DNA of 64,000 nucleotides, taken from the NCBI GenBank assembly GCA_017434555.1, contig JAFRFB010000033.1:16449-80448 (forward strand), in the 5' to 3' direction. Origin of the DNA: Methanobrevibacter sp. Lineage in GTDB: Archaea; Methanobacteriota; Methanobacteria; Methanobacteriales; Methanobacteriaceae. Position 1 is the stretch's first letter. Each line of letters begins with the position of its first letter. The position numbers and the translations under genes were made by a program. The notes under the pieces are model-generated. The model had not been told where the DNA came from. It made no database searches and saw only the letters and a program-made list of their open reading frames with translations. Of this stretch, positions 24,005 to 33,494 are shown in pieces.

Positions 24005-25180
24005 TTAATTCTTTCTAAGTGAAAAGAGAGCTATCGGAAGTGCAAGAAATGTGATTGCAGATGCCACATAATACATCATAGTATATCCTGTCGCAGGAGA
24101 TACGAAACTTCCAAGGAGTGCTGGGCCAAAACCCATCGTAGCATCACAGAATATGAAAAATGTTGATAAGGCATATGAACGACGGGAAAGAGGAGAGTTT
24201 CTAGTTACAATTGTTGTGCATGCTGAGTTTAATGTTCCGAAACCTAATGCGACACAGACCGCACATATGAAAACCGTGATATATGAAGGTGCCCATGCAA
24301 TTAAAAAGATACCTATACTTTGCGCTAGAATTCCAACAACACATATTATCATGTCACCGTATTTGTCCTGAATTTTACCTGCAATAGGCCTTGATGCAAC
24401 CAGACAAATAGAATATATGATAAAGAAGTATGAAAAGGCATCAACCAGATTGACTTCAGCAGCATATAATCTGTAAAATGACAATATTGAAACATAACCC
24501 AGAGCAGTTAATGCTGTAAAAAATGAGACAGGTATTGCCTTTATTTCAAAAATCTTTTCAAATAGGCTATATGATTTACTTTCATCAATTTCACCATCAG
24601 TTTTTGTATCAAAGTTATCTGTATTAATTAAAAACATGGCAGTTAATGCAATGGCTGAAAATATCATTGCCGCTATAAAACAGCCTGAAGCTGAAAAATT
24701 GTCATATAGAAATGCGCCGATATATGGACCAAGACCAACGGCAATTGTTGTTCCAAGCATGAAGTAACCGAATGCCTCACCAAAACGGCTTTTAGGAAGG
24801 ATTTCACTAGCAATTGTAACGATTGCATTGGCAGAGGCTCCAAAACCAATACCATGGATAAATCGGACTATAATTAACATACCAACATCATTGACAAAAA
24901 AATACAAAAAGCAGGAAATAAAGTGAATTCCCATGAAAATCAGCGCAATCTTTTTCCAGCTGTGTTTTCCCAAAGCGTTTCCTGAATAGATTCTTGATAG
25001 AAGGCCTCCGAAAATATAAATCCCTGAAACTAATCCTGCAATTGTTGCAGAAGATCCCATGGCTGTGGCGTATTCCGTCAGTGTAGACATCAGCGCATAC
25101 ATTACAAGAGCAGTAAAAAGAAGTGCTGTAAAAATCAGAAAAAATGACTTTGTAAATATTTTTTCGTTATTGGCATTCAT
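24005..25180 (-). CDS. major facilitator superfamily transporter
   Basis: The 391-residue protein has twelve predicted spans and the loop 2-3 signature variant GGLLSRIYSGNALGKHSWKK plus GFGASANAIVTIASEILPKSRFGEAFG between helices 4 and 5. This type is common among drug or metabolite exporters; the substrate is unknown. No binding site is seen before the ATG, but a TTTTTTTATAG box lies about 35 bp upstream, so a leaderless or near-leaderless message is likely. Confidence 0.87.
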   Translation of the reverse strand: MNANNEKIFTKSFFLIFTALLFTALVMYALMSTLTEYATAMGSSATIAGLVSGIYIFGGLLSRIYSGNALGKHSWKKIALIFMGIHFISCFLYFFVNDVGMLIIVRFIHGIGFGASANAIVTIASEILPKSRFGEAFGYFMLGTTIAVGLGPYIGAFLYDNFSASGCFIAAMIFSAIALTAMFLINTDNFDTKTDGEIDESKSYSLFEKIFEIKAIPVSFFTALTALGYVSILSFYRLYAAEVNLVDAFSYFFIIYSICLVASRPIAGKIQDKYGDMIICVVGILAQSIGIFLIAWAPSYITVFICAVCVALGFGTLNSACTTIVTRNSPLSRRSYALSTFFIFCDATMGFGPALLGSFVSPATGYTMMYYVASAITFLALPIALFSLRKN

Positions 25181-25234
25181 TAAAATAATATTTAGAAATT
25201 AAACTATAAAAAAATAAGCAAAATAAAGAAGAAA

Positions 25235-25348
25235 TTAATCTCCTTTATTCCAGTTTATTATACCATAAACAATACAGAAAAGTGTGGATAAGATAATTCC
25301 AACATATACTCCCCAAATCCATGGGTCTTCAATTCCCAAAACCATCAT
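25235..25348 (-). CDS. small accessory subunit of the sodium:solute symporter
   Basis: A 37-residue frame (opening MMVLGIEDPWIWGVYVG and ending NWNKGD) has one hydrophobic span of about 20 residues. Its ATG overlaps the symporter stop codon (TAATGATG), so it is translationally coupled. Small single-span proteins with a GIEDPW start and NWNKG end are, as I recall, found beside SSS-family symporters and annotated as symporter small accessory proteins. Confidence 0.75.
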   Translation of the reverse strand: MMVLGIEDPWIWGVYVGIILSTLFCIVYGIINWNKGD

Positions 25349-26958
25349 TATGCTTCACTTCCTTTATTGTCAATATTTTTAAAAGCTTCATCAATAACTT
25401 CCTTGGCAGGAGGTTTTGTAAGTAAACTTACAACAACAGTAAATACTGCTGAAACAGGCACTGCTATTAACATCACATCAATAAACGGCCATGGTGCAGA
25501 AGGAATAATAGTTTCAACACCAAGTAATGCCATACATATTCCAAGACCTTTTGCAGTTTTTGCAAATACGAAAATCATCCAGAATAAACTTACGAATGTT
25601 CCGGATACGATTCCTGCAATAGCTCCAGGTCTTGTAATTCCTTTCCAGTAGAGTGCACCTAAAAATACAGGAAGGAATGCTGCTGCACAGATTTCAAAGA
25701 AGAGACTTGTTCCAAGTGCAACTACACTTCCAGGAAGTGAAAATGCCATTATCAATGCTAAAATAATAGCTATTAAAATACCAACTCTTGAAATTGTTAT
25801 CTGGTCAAGTTTCTGTTTGGATTTTTCTCTTATTGTACCATAAATATCAACACCGAATGCTGTTCCCTGAGTATGAAGCTGTGAGGATATTGTTGACATT
25901 GCAGCTGCAATCAAGGACAATAAAAAGATATATACAAACCATTCAGGCATTGCTGATGTAATAAATGTCGGTATGATTTTGTCAATGTTTCCTCCAACCA
26001 TATCAACTGCGATTTTACCGAAGTTTTGATGGAAATATACATTGGAAAGAGATCCTACAATATAAGCGGTTGTCGGCATGATTGCAATGAAAATACCCCC
26101 AATCAATACTGATCTGTTTAATTCTTTATCTGATTTTACTGTCATGAATCTTACAATCAATGAAGGCTGAGCAAGCACACCAATACCTACACCAATAAGG
26201 GTAGATGATACAAGTGACCACCAGAATGGCGTTCCCAGCTGTGGAAAACTCGTCCATCCCGTACCACCCGTCGCTATGGCATCAGCAGGATATAGATTTA
26301 CCATATTTGTAAGAGCAGTGTTTGCATTTGTAACTCCTCCAAGTAACCAATAGATAAATACAAGCAAAAATACCATTGCAACAACCATTATGGAACCCTG
26401 CAATGCATCTGTATACATTACTCCACGGATTCCTCCAAAGAGCACATAGAATGTGATAATTATTGATAGAATAAGAAGTGCAATACTGAAATCGATTAAA
26501 AGTGAAGATTCCAAAAATCTTGCAGCACCTATTAAAACAACAGCTGCATAAAGAGGCATTGCACAGAAAATTATTAAACCTGAGAAATAATGGATGAATT
26601 TGGAATCAAAACGCTTTCCTAAAAACTCAGGAAATGTTAAAGAGCCCAAAGCATGACCCATTCTACGGGTTCTTTTTCCTAAGAGTATGAATGCTATTAT
26701 TACTCCAACAATAATATTAAGGAAAGCCAACCATAAAACACTCATCCCATATTCACCTGCGACTCCTCCAAAACCTACAATAGCTGCTGTCGAGATAAAA
26801 GTAGCTCCATAACTCATTGCCATAATAAATGGATGAGTATCCTTACCAGCTATCATAAAATCTTCTGAGGAATTGGTTTTTCTGTATGCATAATAACCTA
26901 CAAAAACCAATGCAAAAATATAAATTATAAATACAATAGCTAAAATCATTACGTCCAT
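25348..26958 (-). CDS. sodium:solute symporter (SSS family)
   Basis: The 536-residue transporter has about thirteen membrane spans and SSS signatures: SSEDFMIAGKDTHPFIMAMSYGATFISTAAIVGFGG near the N terminus, GGIRGVMYTDALQGSIMVVAM, and SLIAAAMSTISSQLHTQGTAF, which matches the sodium-site helix 8 region. The closest known types carry monocarboxylates, amino acids or pantothenate; I cannot say which. Its gene is divergent from the PaaK-like gene, with three shared palindromic operators between, so an aromatic or other organic acid used by that ligase is a reasonable guess. Confidence 0.88.
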   Translation of the reverse strand: MDVMILAIVFIIYIFALVFVGYYAYRKTNSSEDFMIAGKDTHPFIMAMSYGATFISTAAIVGFGGVAGEYGMSVLWLAFLNIIVGVIIAFILLGKRTRRMGHALGSLTFPEFLGKRFDSKFIHYFSGLIIFCAMPLYAAVVLIGAARFLESSLLIDFSIALLILSIIITFYVLFGGIRGVMYTDALQGSIMVVAMVFLLVFIYWLLGGVTNANTALTNMVNLYPADAIATGGTGWTSFPQLGTPFWWSLVSSTLIGVGIGVLAQPSLIVRFMTVKSDKELNRSVLIGGIFIAIMPTTAYIVGSLSNVYFHQNFGKIAVDMVGGNIDKIIPTFITSAMPEWFVYIFLLSLIAAAMSTISSQLHTQGTAFGVDIYGTIREKSKQKLDQITISRVGILIAIILALIMAFSLPGSVVALGTSLFFEICAAAFLPVFLGALYWKGITRPGAIAGIVSGTFVSLFWMIFVFAKTAKGLGICMALLGVETIIPSAPWPFIDVMLIAVPVSAVFTVVVSLLTKPPAKEVIDEAFKNIDNKGSEA

Positions 26959-27042
26959 AATTTAAACCTCAATAATATATTATATCCTATTAATTATATA
27001 TCTCATTCTTTATTTAAAGATTATCATTAAAGATACATTAAT

Positions 27043-27056
27043 GTACAGAAATGTAC
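27043..27056. promoter_or_regulatory. GTACA-N4-TGTAC operator 1
   Basis: GTACAGAAATGTAC is a 5+4+5 inverted repeat 85 bp upstream of the symporter start. Confidence 0.6.
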
Positions 27057-27113
27057 GATAAATATGTGACTAATTAAAACAGAATCAATATTTAAAAACG
27101 CCAACACAACATA

Positions 27114-27127
27114 GTACACAAATGTAC
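27114..27127. promoter_or_regulatory. GTACA-N4-TGTAC operator 2
   Basis: GTACACAAATGTAC, identical to operator 3, starts 71 bp after operator 1. Confidence 0.65.
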
Positions 27128-27192
27128 AATAATATATGACTAATTACAACTGAATCGATATTTTAAACAAAATAAAACATCAACACAACATA

Positions 27193-27206
27193 GTACACAA
27201 ATGTAC
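27193..27206. promoter_or_regulatory. GTACA-N4-TGTAC operator 3
   Basis: GTACACAAATGTAC starts 79 bp after operator 2 and 90 bp before the PaaK-like start. Confidence 0.65.
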
Positions 27207-27282
27207 AATTAAAAAAAGCTTATATTATTAAAAAACCAAATATGAAAACGTATGAAAAAATAATTTTAAAATAGGGATAAAT

Positions 27283-28581
27283 ATGTTTTGGAATGAAAAA
27301 GCAGAATGTATGAATAAAGAAGAAAAAGAAAAGCTTCAACTTGAAAGGTTGAAGAAAACCGTGAAACTTGCATACGAGAATGTTGAGTTTTATAAAAAAA
27401 GATTTGATGAAATAGGATTAAAGCCAGAAGACATAAAAACTTTAAAAGACATAGAAAAAATACCATTTACAACAAAAAGCGATTTAAGAGAAGCTTACCC
27501 ATTAGGATTACTGGCTGTTCCCCGTGAAGAAATTGTAGAAATCCACGCTTCTTCAGGAACAACAGGAAAACCAACAGTAACCGGATATACACAAAATGAC
27601 TTGGATGTCTGGGGAGAATGTATTGCCCGTGGATTGAAAATGGCAGGAGCCGAAAAAGAGTACATCATCCAAAATGCATACGGATACGGGTTATTCACTG
27701 GAGGATTTGGAATTCACCACGGCGGGAACAAAATGGGTGCAATAACAATACCAATTTCAGCAGGAAACACCCAAAGACAACTGGACACAATGGTAGATTT
27801 CCAAAGTGATATTTTAACATGTACTCCATCATATGCAATGTATTTGGGAGAATCACGTCAAAAGGCAGGAATTCCATTAGAAGACATTAACTTAAAAAGT
27901 GGAATTCACGGAGCTGAAATGTGGACCGATGAAATGAGAAAAAGAATTGAAGAATCCCTTGGAATTATAACACACAACATTTATGGACTTACCGAAGTAA
28001 TGGGTCCGGGAGTTGCACAGGAATGTGATGAACAGAACGGTATGCATATCCAAGACGATCACTTTTATCCAGAAATAATCAATTCAGAAACCGGAGAAAC
28101 TCTAGATTACGGAGAAAACGGAGAATTAGTATTAACATCCCTTACAAAAACTGGAATGCCTATTTTAAGATTTAGAACAAAAGATTTAACTTCATTAATA
28201 GCAGATAAATGTGAATGTGGAAGAACAACCGTCAGAATGACTAGAATTACTGGAAGAAGCGACGACATGCTTAAAATCAAAGGTGTAATGGTATTCCCAT
28301 CACAAATTGAAAAAGCATTGCTCAGGATTGAAGGTGCAAGTCCAAACTATTTAATACATGTAACAAGACCGGACATTCTTGATGAGGTTGAAGTTAAAGT
28401 AGAAGCTTCAAAAGAATTGTTCTCAGACGAAATAAAAGAAATGGAAAAACTAGAAAAACAAATCCAAGCATCAATCAGATCAGAAACAGGATTAAGAGTA
28501 GATGTTACATTATGTGAACCTGAATCACTCCCAAGAAGTGAAGGAAAAGCTGTTCGTGTAATCGATGAAAGGAACTTATAG
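27283..28581 (+). CDS. phenylacetate--CoA ligase-like enzyme
   Basis: The 432-residue enzyme belongs to the PaaK group of adenylate-forming ligases: [62 protein letters not shown] and the zinc-ligand-like [34 protein letters not shown]. It likely activates an aryl acetate or another aromatic acid. In methanogens such ligases usually accompany indolepyruvate oxidoreductase, which lies 1.4 kb away, and could serve aromatic amino acid synthesis from aryl acids. The ACT protein follows 12 bp later. Confidence 0.87.
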   Translation: MFWNEKAECMNKEEKEKLQLERLKKTVKLAYENVEFYKKRFDEIGLKPEDIKTLKDIEKIPFTTKSDLREAYPLGLLAVPREEIVEIHASSGTTGKPTVTGYTQNDLDVWGECIARGLKMAGAEKEYIIQNAYGYGLFTGGFGIHHGGNKMGAITIPISAGNTQRQLDTMVDFQSDILTCTPSYAMYLGESRQKAGIPLEDINLKSGIHGAEMWTDEMRKRIEESLGIITHNIYGLTEVMGPGVAQECDEQNGMHIQDDHFYPEIINSETGETLDYGENGELVLTSLTKTGMPILRFRTKDLTSLIADKCECGRTTVRMTRITGRSDDMLKIKGVMVFPSQIEKALLRIEGASPNYLIHVTRPDILDEVEVKVEASKELFSDEIKEMEKLEKQIQASIRSETGLRVDVTLCEPESLPRSEGKAVRVIDERNL

Positions 28582-28593
28582 AAAGGTGGTAAT

Positions 28594-29022
28594 ATGGCAA
28601 TTCAAATTTCAGTATTTATCGAAAATAAAGAAGGAAGAATTAAAAAAGCTATTGATACATTAGCAAAAGTAGGAGTTAATATTCGTGCATTATCCGTTGG
28701 TGATTCAAGCAAATACGGTATCTTAAGATTAATTGTATCCGATAATGAAAAAGCAATAACAGCTCTTGAAGAAGACGGATTCATTGTAAAGAAAAGTGAA
28801 GTTATTGTAATTGCAGTTCCGGATAAGCCAAACGGATTAAATTCAACATTGGCCGTTTTGGATGATGCAAACATTAATCTTGAATACATTTATGCTTTTG
28901 TAAGTAGCCAACCTGATGAAGCAATAGTCGCCATAAAAGTAGAAGACACTGAAAAAGCAGTTGAAGTCTTTGAAAAAAGCGATGTCAAAATACTTAAAAA
29001 CGAAGAATTAGAAAAGATTTAA
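28594..29022 (+). CDS. ACT-domain regulatory protein (two domains)
   Basis: The 142-residue protein has two ACT domains: about residues 1-70 (IQISVFIENKEGRIKKAIDTLAKVGVNIRALS) and 72-140 (IVIAVPDKPNGLNSTLAVLDDANINLEYIYAF). ACT domains bind amino acids, so it probably tunes the PaaK-like ligase or its transcription by sensing an aromatic amino acid. AAGGTGGT precedes the ATG. The pairing with the ligase is common in anaerobes. Confidence 0.87.
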   Translation: MAIQISVFIENKEGRIKKAIDTLAKVGVNIRALSVGDSSKYGILRLIVSDNEKAITALEEDGFIVKKSEVIVIAVPDKPNGLNSTLAVLDDANINLEYIYAFVSSQPDEAIVAIKVEDTEKAVEVFEKSDVKILKNEELEKI

Positions 29023-29102
29023 AACTCTTTTCTACTATTTTTTATATTGATTAACCACGAAAATTAACTATCAATAATTTGAAAAGGAAAAAAATAAAAA
29101 AA

Positions 29103-29381
29103 TTAGAATCCTTTTAATAATTTAGCAATATCATCTCTGGAGTATCCTAAACGTGGAAGTAAACTTTTTACAGGTTCGGAATCAGGAACCACACCAAGTT
29201 CTCTCCAGCTTTTAAAGTCATTGTTTAAGATACTGTTAATTAAAAGTTGAATTGTAATTAAATCATCACTTTTTATTGCTATGAAAGCATCTTCATCTTG
29301 AAAATGACCTTCAGGGTCAATTAATGTTAATTTTCCGGTTCTATCTTTTTTTACAATAGCATTATCTATTTGGTAAGCCAT
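29103..29381 (-). CDS. 92-residue protein of unknown function
   Basis: The protein opens with a beta-rich segment (MAYQIDNAIVKKDRTGKLTLIDPEGHF) and ends with helices (GYSRDDIAKLLKGF). I recognise no family. GGGGAT before the ATG supports translation. It is convergent with the ACT gene and on the same strand as iorB 47 bp upstream, so it could be the tail of the iorAB transcript. Confidence 0.65.
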   Translation of the reverse strand: MAYQIDNAIVKKDRTGKLTLIDPEGHFQDEDAFIAIKSDDLITIQLLINSILNNDFKSWRELGVVPDSEPVKSLLPRLGYSRDDIAKLLKGF

Positions 29382-29428
29382 AATATCCCCACTTTTTTAT
29401 CTATTTAAAGATTTAATCATAATAATAT

Positions 29429-30007
29429 TTAACCTTTTATGGAATTATATCCGCTTTCGATTGCTTTAAGATTTAAATCATGGAATCTTTCATGCAAATT
29501 ATTTTTCATTGCATCAATAACAGAATCCTTTGATAATGGAAACTTATCATCAGCAGTCACTGCACCTAAAAGCACCATGTTTAAAGACAATACGTTTCCG
29601 GCTTCCAGTGCCAATTTAGTAGCATCAATAGGCAATACATGATTAAAATTCTCTTTTAATGAATTTGTAATACTATCAACACTCGGATACGCTTCATTTG
29701 TTGAAGACGGAATAATCGGATGAGTATTATAAACGATTTTACTGTCTTTATTGACCTTGTGCAATCCCCTTATGGTTTCAATCGGTTCAAAGGAAAGCAG
29801 CATGTCGGCAGTTGTATCAGGAATAATTGAACTGTTAAAATCACCTATTTTAAGTTCTGTTGATACGGATCCTCCTCTTTGTGACATTCCATGAATTTCA
29901 CTCATTACAACGTCCAGACCCTGATTCATTGCAGCTTCACCTATTATTACGGAGGTTTTAATTATTCCCTGACCTCCTACACCGCAAATATAGATACTGT
30001 AGCTCAT
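29429..30007 (-). CDS. iorB: indolepyruvate:ferredoxin oxidoreductase beta subunit
   Basis: The 192-residue gamma-type domain (YSIYICGVGGQGIIKTSVIIGEAAMNQGLDVVMSEIHGMSQRGGSV) is the standard IorB/pyruvate-oxidoreductase gamma fold. With IorA it oxidises aryl pyruvates to aryl-acetyl-CoA with reduction of ferredoxin, or runs in reverse for aromatic amino acid synthesis. It overlaps iorA by 3-4 nt, as expected for coupled subunits. Confidence 0.93.
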   Translation of the reverse strand: MSYSIYICGVGGQGIIKTSVIIGEAAMNQGLDVVMSEIHGMSQRGGSVSTELKIGDFNSSIIPDTTADMLLSFEPIETIRGLHKVNKDSKIVYNTHPIIPSSTNEAYPSVDSITNSLKENFNHVLPIDATKLALEAGNVLSLNMVLLGAVTADDKFPLSKDSVIDAMKNNLHERFHDLNLKAIESGYNSIKG

Positions 30008-31896
30008 TTTCCCACCTCCAATGCACCATATTTACAGACCTGAATACAAACTCCACATCCGTCACATGTTGACTTGTCAATATCTATTTTTCCATCAATT
30101 TTTGATATTGCAGGACATGCAAGTTCATTTACACATTTATCACAGTTATTACAGTTTGATTCAATGAAATTAACTGGCGGTTTTTTAGTTAAACCTTTGA
30201 TTAAAGTACATGGAGCTTTTGAAATAATAACTGCAGTGTCATCTCTTTCAAAGGCTTCCTTATAAGTTTTGACAACCTGTTCAAGATTAAAAGGATTTAT
30301 TACACGTACAAAGTCAACACCACATGCAAGAGCAAGTTTACGAATAGAAATTTCCGGTGCTTCATCACCCATTCCATCAACAGGAATTCCTGGGTTAGGC
30401 TGACCGCCTGTCATTGCAGTAATCCTGTTGTCAAGCACGGTTAAAACGAAATTATGCTTGTTGTGAACAGCATTGATTAGTGGAGAAATACCGCTGTGGA
30501 AAAATGTGGAATCCCCAATGAAACTTGCTACCTTCTGGTCTGTTGAAACTGAAAATCCGCATCCGTCACCAACACTTGAACCCATTGATAACAAATAATC
30601 GGCAGCATTGTAAGGAGGATTGATACCTAATGTGTAACATCCTATATCTGATGCGAATACAACGTCTGCAGGAGTCAATCCGAGCTCTTCAATAGCTAAA
30701 TTAATTCCATAATACATTGACCTGTGAGGACATCCTGCACACAATACAGGTGCTCTTGAAGGTATTTTTTCACTTAATTCATTTAAACTGATGGAAAATT
30801 CAATATTATCCTTATTTAAAAAGTTTAGGACTTTATCATAACCTTCTGCAACGATGTCTGAATTGAATTCATAGCATTCAGGTAATGTTCCATCAAGTTT
30901 ACCGTGAACGACTACAGTTAAGTTTTCACGGCCGATTATGGCCAAAACTTCTTTTTCCATTATAGGGTCAACTTCTTCAACGACAAAGACCTCATCCAAA
31001 TCCTTAATGAATTCCAAAACTTTTTTGTCCGGGAAAGGATAGGAAAATCCTATTTTTAAAATGTCCATATCCAAATCATTGTATTTGATAACGTCAAATG
31101 CATAATTATATGCACTTCCGGAAGAGATTACTCCATATTTTTTATTATCTGAAAATGAAGTTGGACCATTGAATCCGGATTTATTAGTTTCATCATTGAT
31201 TTTAGTAATTTTTTCACATAATCTTTCATGCATCTTGCCTGCGAATGCTGGTACAGGCACGTATTTTGACGGGTCTTTATTGAAATGACCTCTGGCCCAG
31301 TGATCATCACCGTTTGATGAATTGTCCTTAACATCACCAAATTCAACTACACCCCGCATATGTGATACACGAGTTGTTGTTCTCACAATTACAGGCAATT
31401 TGTACTCTTCAGATAAATCAAATGCATATTTGACCATGTCCTTAACTTCCTGACAGTTTGAAGGTTCCAAAACAGGAACATTAGCCAAACGTGCATAATT
31501 ACGGGTATCCTGTTCATTTTGAGATGAAAAGAGTGAAGGATCATCTGCAGTTAAAATTACCATTCCGCCATTAACGCCAGTGTATGCGGTAGTCATGAAT
31601 GAGTCGCTTGCAACATTCATTCCCACATGCTTCATGAAAGTAAATGAACGAAGTCCGGATGCTGCTGCGGTTGCTGCCACTTCCATTGCGACCTTTTCAT
31701 TTGTTGAAAACTCAAAATAAATATTAGCGTCTTTTGCAAGCACTGACAATATATTTCCTATTTCTGATGAAGGAGTTCCAGGATATGTTGCTGCAATAGA
31801 AATACCTGCTTCTATTACGCCTCTTACTGCAGCCTCATTACCAAGCAAAAACTGTTTTTCACCAGATTTTCCAGTAACTAGTTCTTTTAAATTCAT
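30004..31896 (-). CDS. iorA: indolepyruvate:ferredoxin oxidoreductase alpha subunit
   Basis: The 630-residue subunit carries thiamine pyrophosphate and iron-sulfur clusters. Domains in order: PYR-like N-terminal domain (LLGNEAAVRGVIEAGISIAATYPGTPSSEI), transketolase-like middle, TPP-binding region (SDIGCYTLGINPPYNAADYLLSMGSSVGDGCGFS with GDSTFFHSGI) and a ferredoxin tail with CNNCDKCVNELACP and CDGCGVCIQVCKYGA. I start at ATG 31896, 9 nt behind GAGG; a TTG five codons earlier is in the binding site. The promoter is divergent from tfrB. Confidence 0.94.
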   Translation of the reverse strand: MNLKELVTGKSGEKQFLLGNEAAVRGVIEAGISIAATYPGTPSSEIGNILSVLAKDANIYFEFSTNEKVAMEVAATAAASGLRSFTFMKHVGMNVASDSFMTTAYTGVNGGMVILTADDPSLFSSQNEQDTRNYARLANVPVLEPSNCQEVKDMVKYAFDLSEEYKLPVIVRTTTRVSHMRGVVEFGDVKDNSSNGDDHWARGHFNKDPSKYVPVPAFAGKMHERLCEKITKINDETNKSGFNGPTSFSDNKKYGVISSGSAYNYAFDVIKYNDLDMDILKIGFSYPFPDKKVLEFIKDLDEVFVVEEVDPIMEKEVLAIIGRENLTVVVHGKLDGTLPECYEFNSDIVAEGYDKVLNFLNKDNIEFSISLNELSEKIPSRAPVLCAGCPHRSMYYGINLAIEELGLTPADVVFASDIGCYTLGINPPYNAADYLLSMGSSVGDGCGFSVSTDQKVASFIGDSTFFHSGISPLINAVHNKHNFVLTVLDNRITAMTGGQPNPGIPVDGMGDEAPEISIRKLALACGVDFVRVINPFNLEQVVKTYKEAFERDDTAVIISKAPCTLIKGLTKKPPVNFIESNCNNCDKCVNELACPAISKIDGKIDIDKSTCDGCGVCIQVCKYGALEVGK

Positions 31897-32021
31897 TATA
31901 TTTATCCTCAAAAAAATCTTAAAATTAAATAATTATTAAATAGATAATATATTATAATAATAAGTTCAAAATATAATATAAATTTATAGTTATTTTGACT
32001 AGCTTTATAAAGGAGGAAATG

Positions 32022-33494
32022 ATGATTAAAGTTTATGTCTCAAGGTTCGATAAAAAAGTTGACAGCGAACCCCACATGGAGTGTTATGAAATTGAGAAAA
32101 CTCCACAAATGAAAGTTTTGGATGCTCTTCAGGCGATAAATGAAAAGTATGATGCCGACATTAGCTTTAGAAGTTCCTGTAGGGCTGGACAATGCGGATC
32201 CTGTGGAATTTTATTTAACGGTAACGGTGCTCTTGCATGTCAAAAGGAAATCAAGGACAATGCAAGAATTGAGCCTTTGCGTTTTCCGGTTATTAAAGAC
32301 CTGATTGTTGATAAAAGCGGGATTGAAAACAAGGTTAAAGACCTTCAACTGAATTTACACTCACAGCATCATGATGAACTGGATGAATCAATAACCAAAG
32401 AGGATACTGCTGAAACCAAAAAGGTCAGAAGCTGTATTGAATGTTATTCCTGCTTATCAAGCTGTCCTGTCGTTAACTTTGCAACCTCAGAATTCGGCGG
32501 CCCGTACATTATGAGATACATATCAAAATTTGATTCTGACCCTCGTGAAGACTTTGACCGTTTAAAAGAAGGTTTGGATGAAGGTCTCTACAACTGTACC
32601 AGCTGTGGCAAATGTCTGGCGGTCTGTCCGAAAAACATCAATACCTTCGGTGACGCAATCGAAAAGATGAGGGCAATTGCATGCAGTAAAGACCTTGGGC
32701 CTTTGCCTGAGCATGTTGCATTCAATGACAACATCAAAAATACTGGAAGGTCAGTCAGTTGTGACGGTGAAAGCTTTATCAGCCAGGTTGACAATTACAA
32801 CGGCTCCAAAGTTGCACTCTTTACCGGATGCATGCTGGACAATAAACTGCAAAAGATAGGCCACAGTCTACTTAATGTTCTTGAAGCAAATGACATTAAA
32901 ATCGACATTCCTGAAGGACAGGTCTGCTGCGGTTCTCCGCTTTTAAGAACTGGTCAGACCGAACTTGTGCAAAGCCTTGTTGATAAGAATAAAGAAGTTT
33001 TCAAGGATTATGATACTGTAATCACGCTATGTTCAGGCTGTGGAGCCACACTTAAAAACAATCATCCGCAGTTCGGTTCAAAACTCAATGTAATGGATAT
33101 CAGCGAATTTCTGGTTGATAAGCTAGATACTGACAAAATGAAAGAAGTGAATATGAAAGTTACCTATCACGATCCATGTCACTTGGGAAGAGGTCAGGGC
33201 ATTAAGGACCAGCCTAGAGAAATAATTGAGCAAATCCCCGGAGTTGAATTTGAAGAAATGCTTTATCCTTGCCAGTGCTGCGGTGCCGGAGGAGGAATCA
33301 AATCCGGAAGACCTGACATTGCAATGGAACTTTCAAAAGCAAAAGCAGAAATGATTAAAGACACTAATGCCGATGCAGTAATTACAATATGTCCGTTCTG
33401 TCAGAGAAACCTTCAGGACGGATTGGATGACATTAATGAAGAAAACGTTAAGGTTATGCACATTTTAGAATTATTAGAAAAAGCTTATGAATAA
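32022..33494 (+). CDS. tfrB: thiol:fumarate reductase subunit B (CoM/CoB-dependent)
   Basis: TfrB carries electrons from CoM-SH and CoB-SH oxidation to TfrA, which reduces fumarate to succinate in the cytoplasm of Methanobacteriales. The 490-residue protein has an N-terminal 2Fe-2S domain (FRSSCRAGQCGSCGI), two 4Fe-4S motifs (CIECYSCLSSCP and CTSCGKCLAVCP) and two CCG-type cysteine-rich domains like HdrB (about residues 270-480; CCGSPLL and CCGAGGG). I use ATG 32022, 5 nt behind AGGAGG; the ATG three bases earlier is too close. TfrA is not in the window. Confidence 0.93.
   Translation: MIKVYVSRFDKKVDSEPHMECYEIEKTPQMKVLDALQAINEKYDADISFRSSCRAGQCGSCGILFNGNGALACQKEIKDNARIEPLRFPVIKDLIVDKSGIENKVKDLQLNLHSQHHDELDESITKEDTAETKKVRSCIECYSCLSSCPVVNFATSEFGGPYIMRYISKFDSDPREDFDRLKEGLDEGLYNCTSCGKCLAVCPKNINTFGDAIEKMRAIACSKDLGPLPEHVAFNDNIKNTGRSVSCDGESFISQVDNYNGSKVALFTGCMLDNKLQKIGHSLLNVLEANDIKIDIPEGQVCCGSPLLRTGQTELVQSLVDKNKEVFKDYDTVITLCSGCGATLKNNHPQFGSKLNVMDISEFLVDKLDTDKMKEVNMKVTYHDPCHLGRGQGIKDQPREIIEQIPGVEFEEMLYPCQCCGAGGGIKSGRPDIAMELSKAKAEMIKDTNADAVITICPFCQRNLQDGLDDINEENVKVMHILELLEKAYE

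Larger units (their letters stand above)
26959..27282. other. 324-bp divergent promoter region with imperfect tandem repeats
   Basis: Two imperfect copies of a unit of about 78 bp are present, each containing ATGACTAATTA, GAATC(A/G)ATATTT, CAACACAACATAGTACAC and the palindrome listed below. A third palindrome lies at the left. The right end contains a GGGAT-type site for the PaaK-like gene. Confidence 0.75.
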
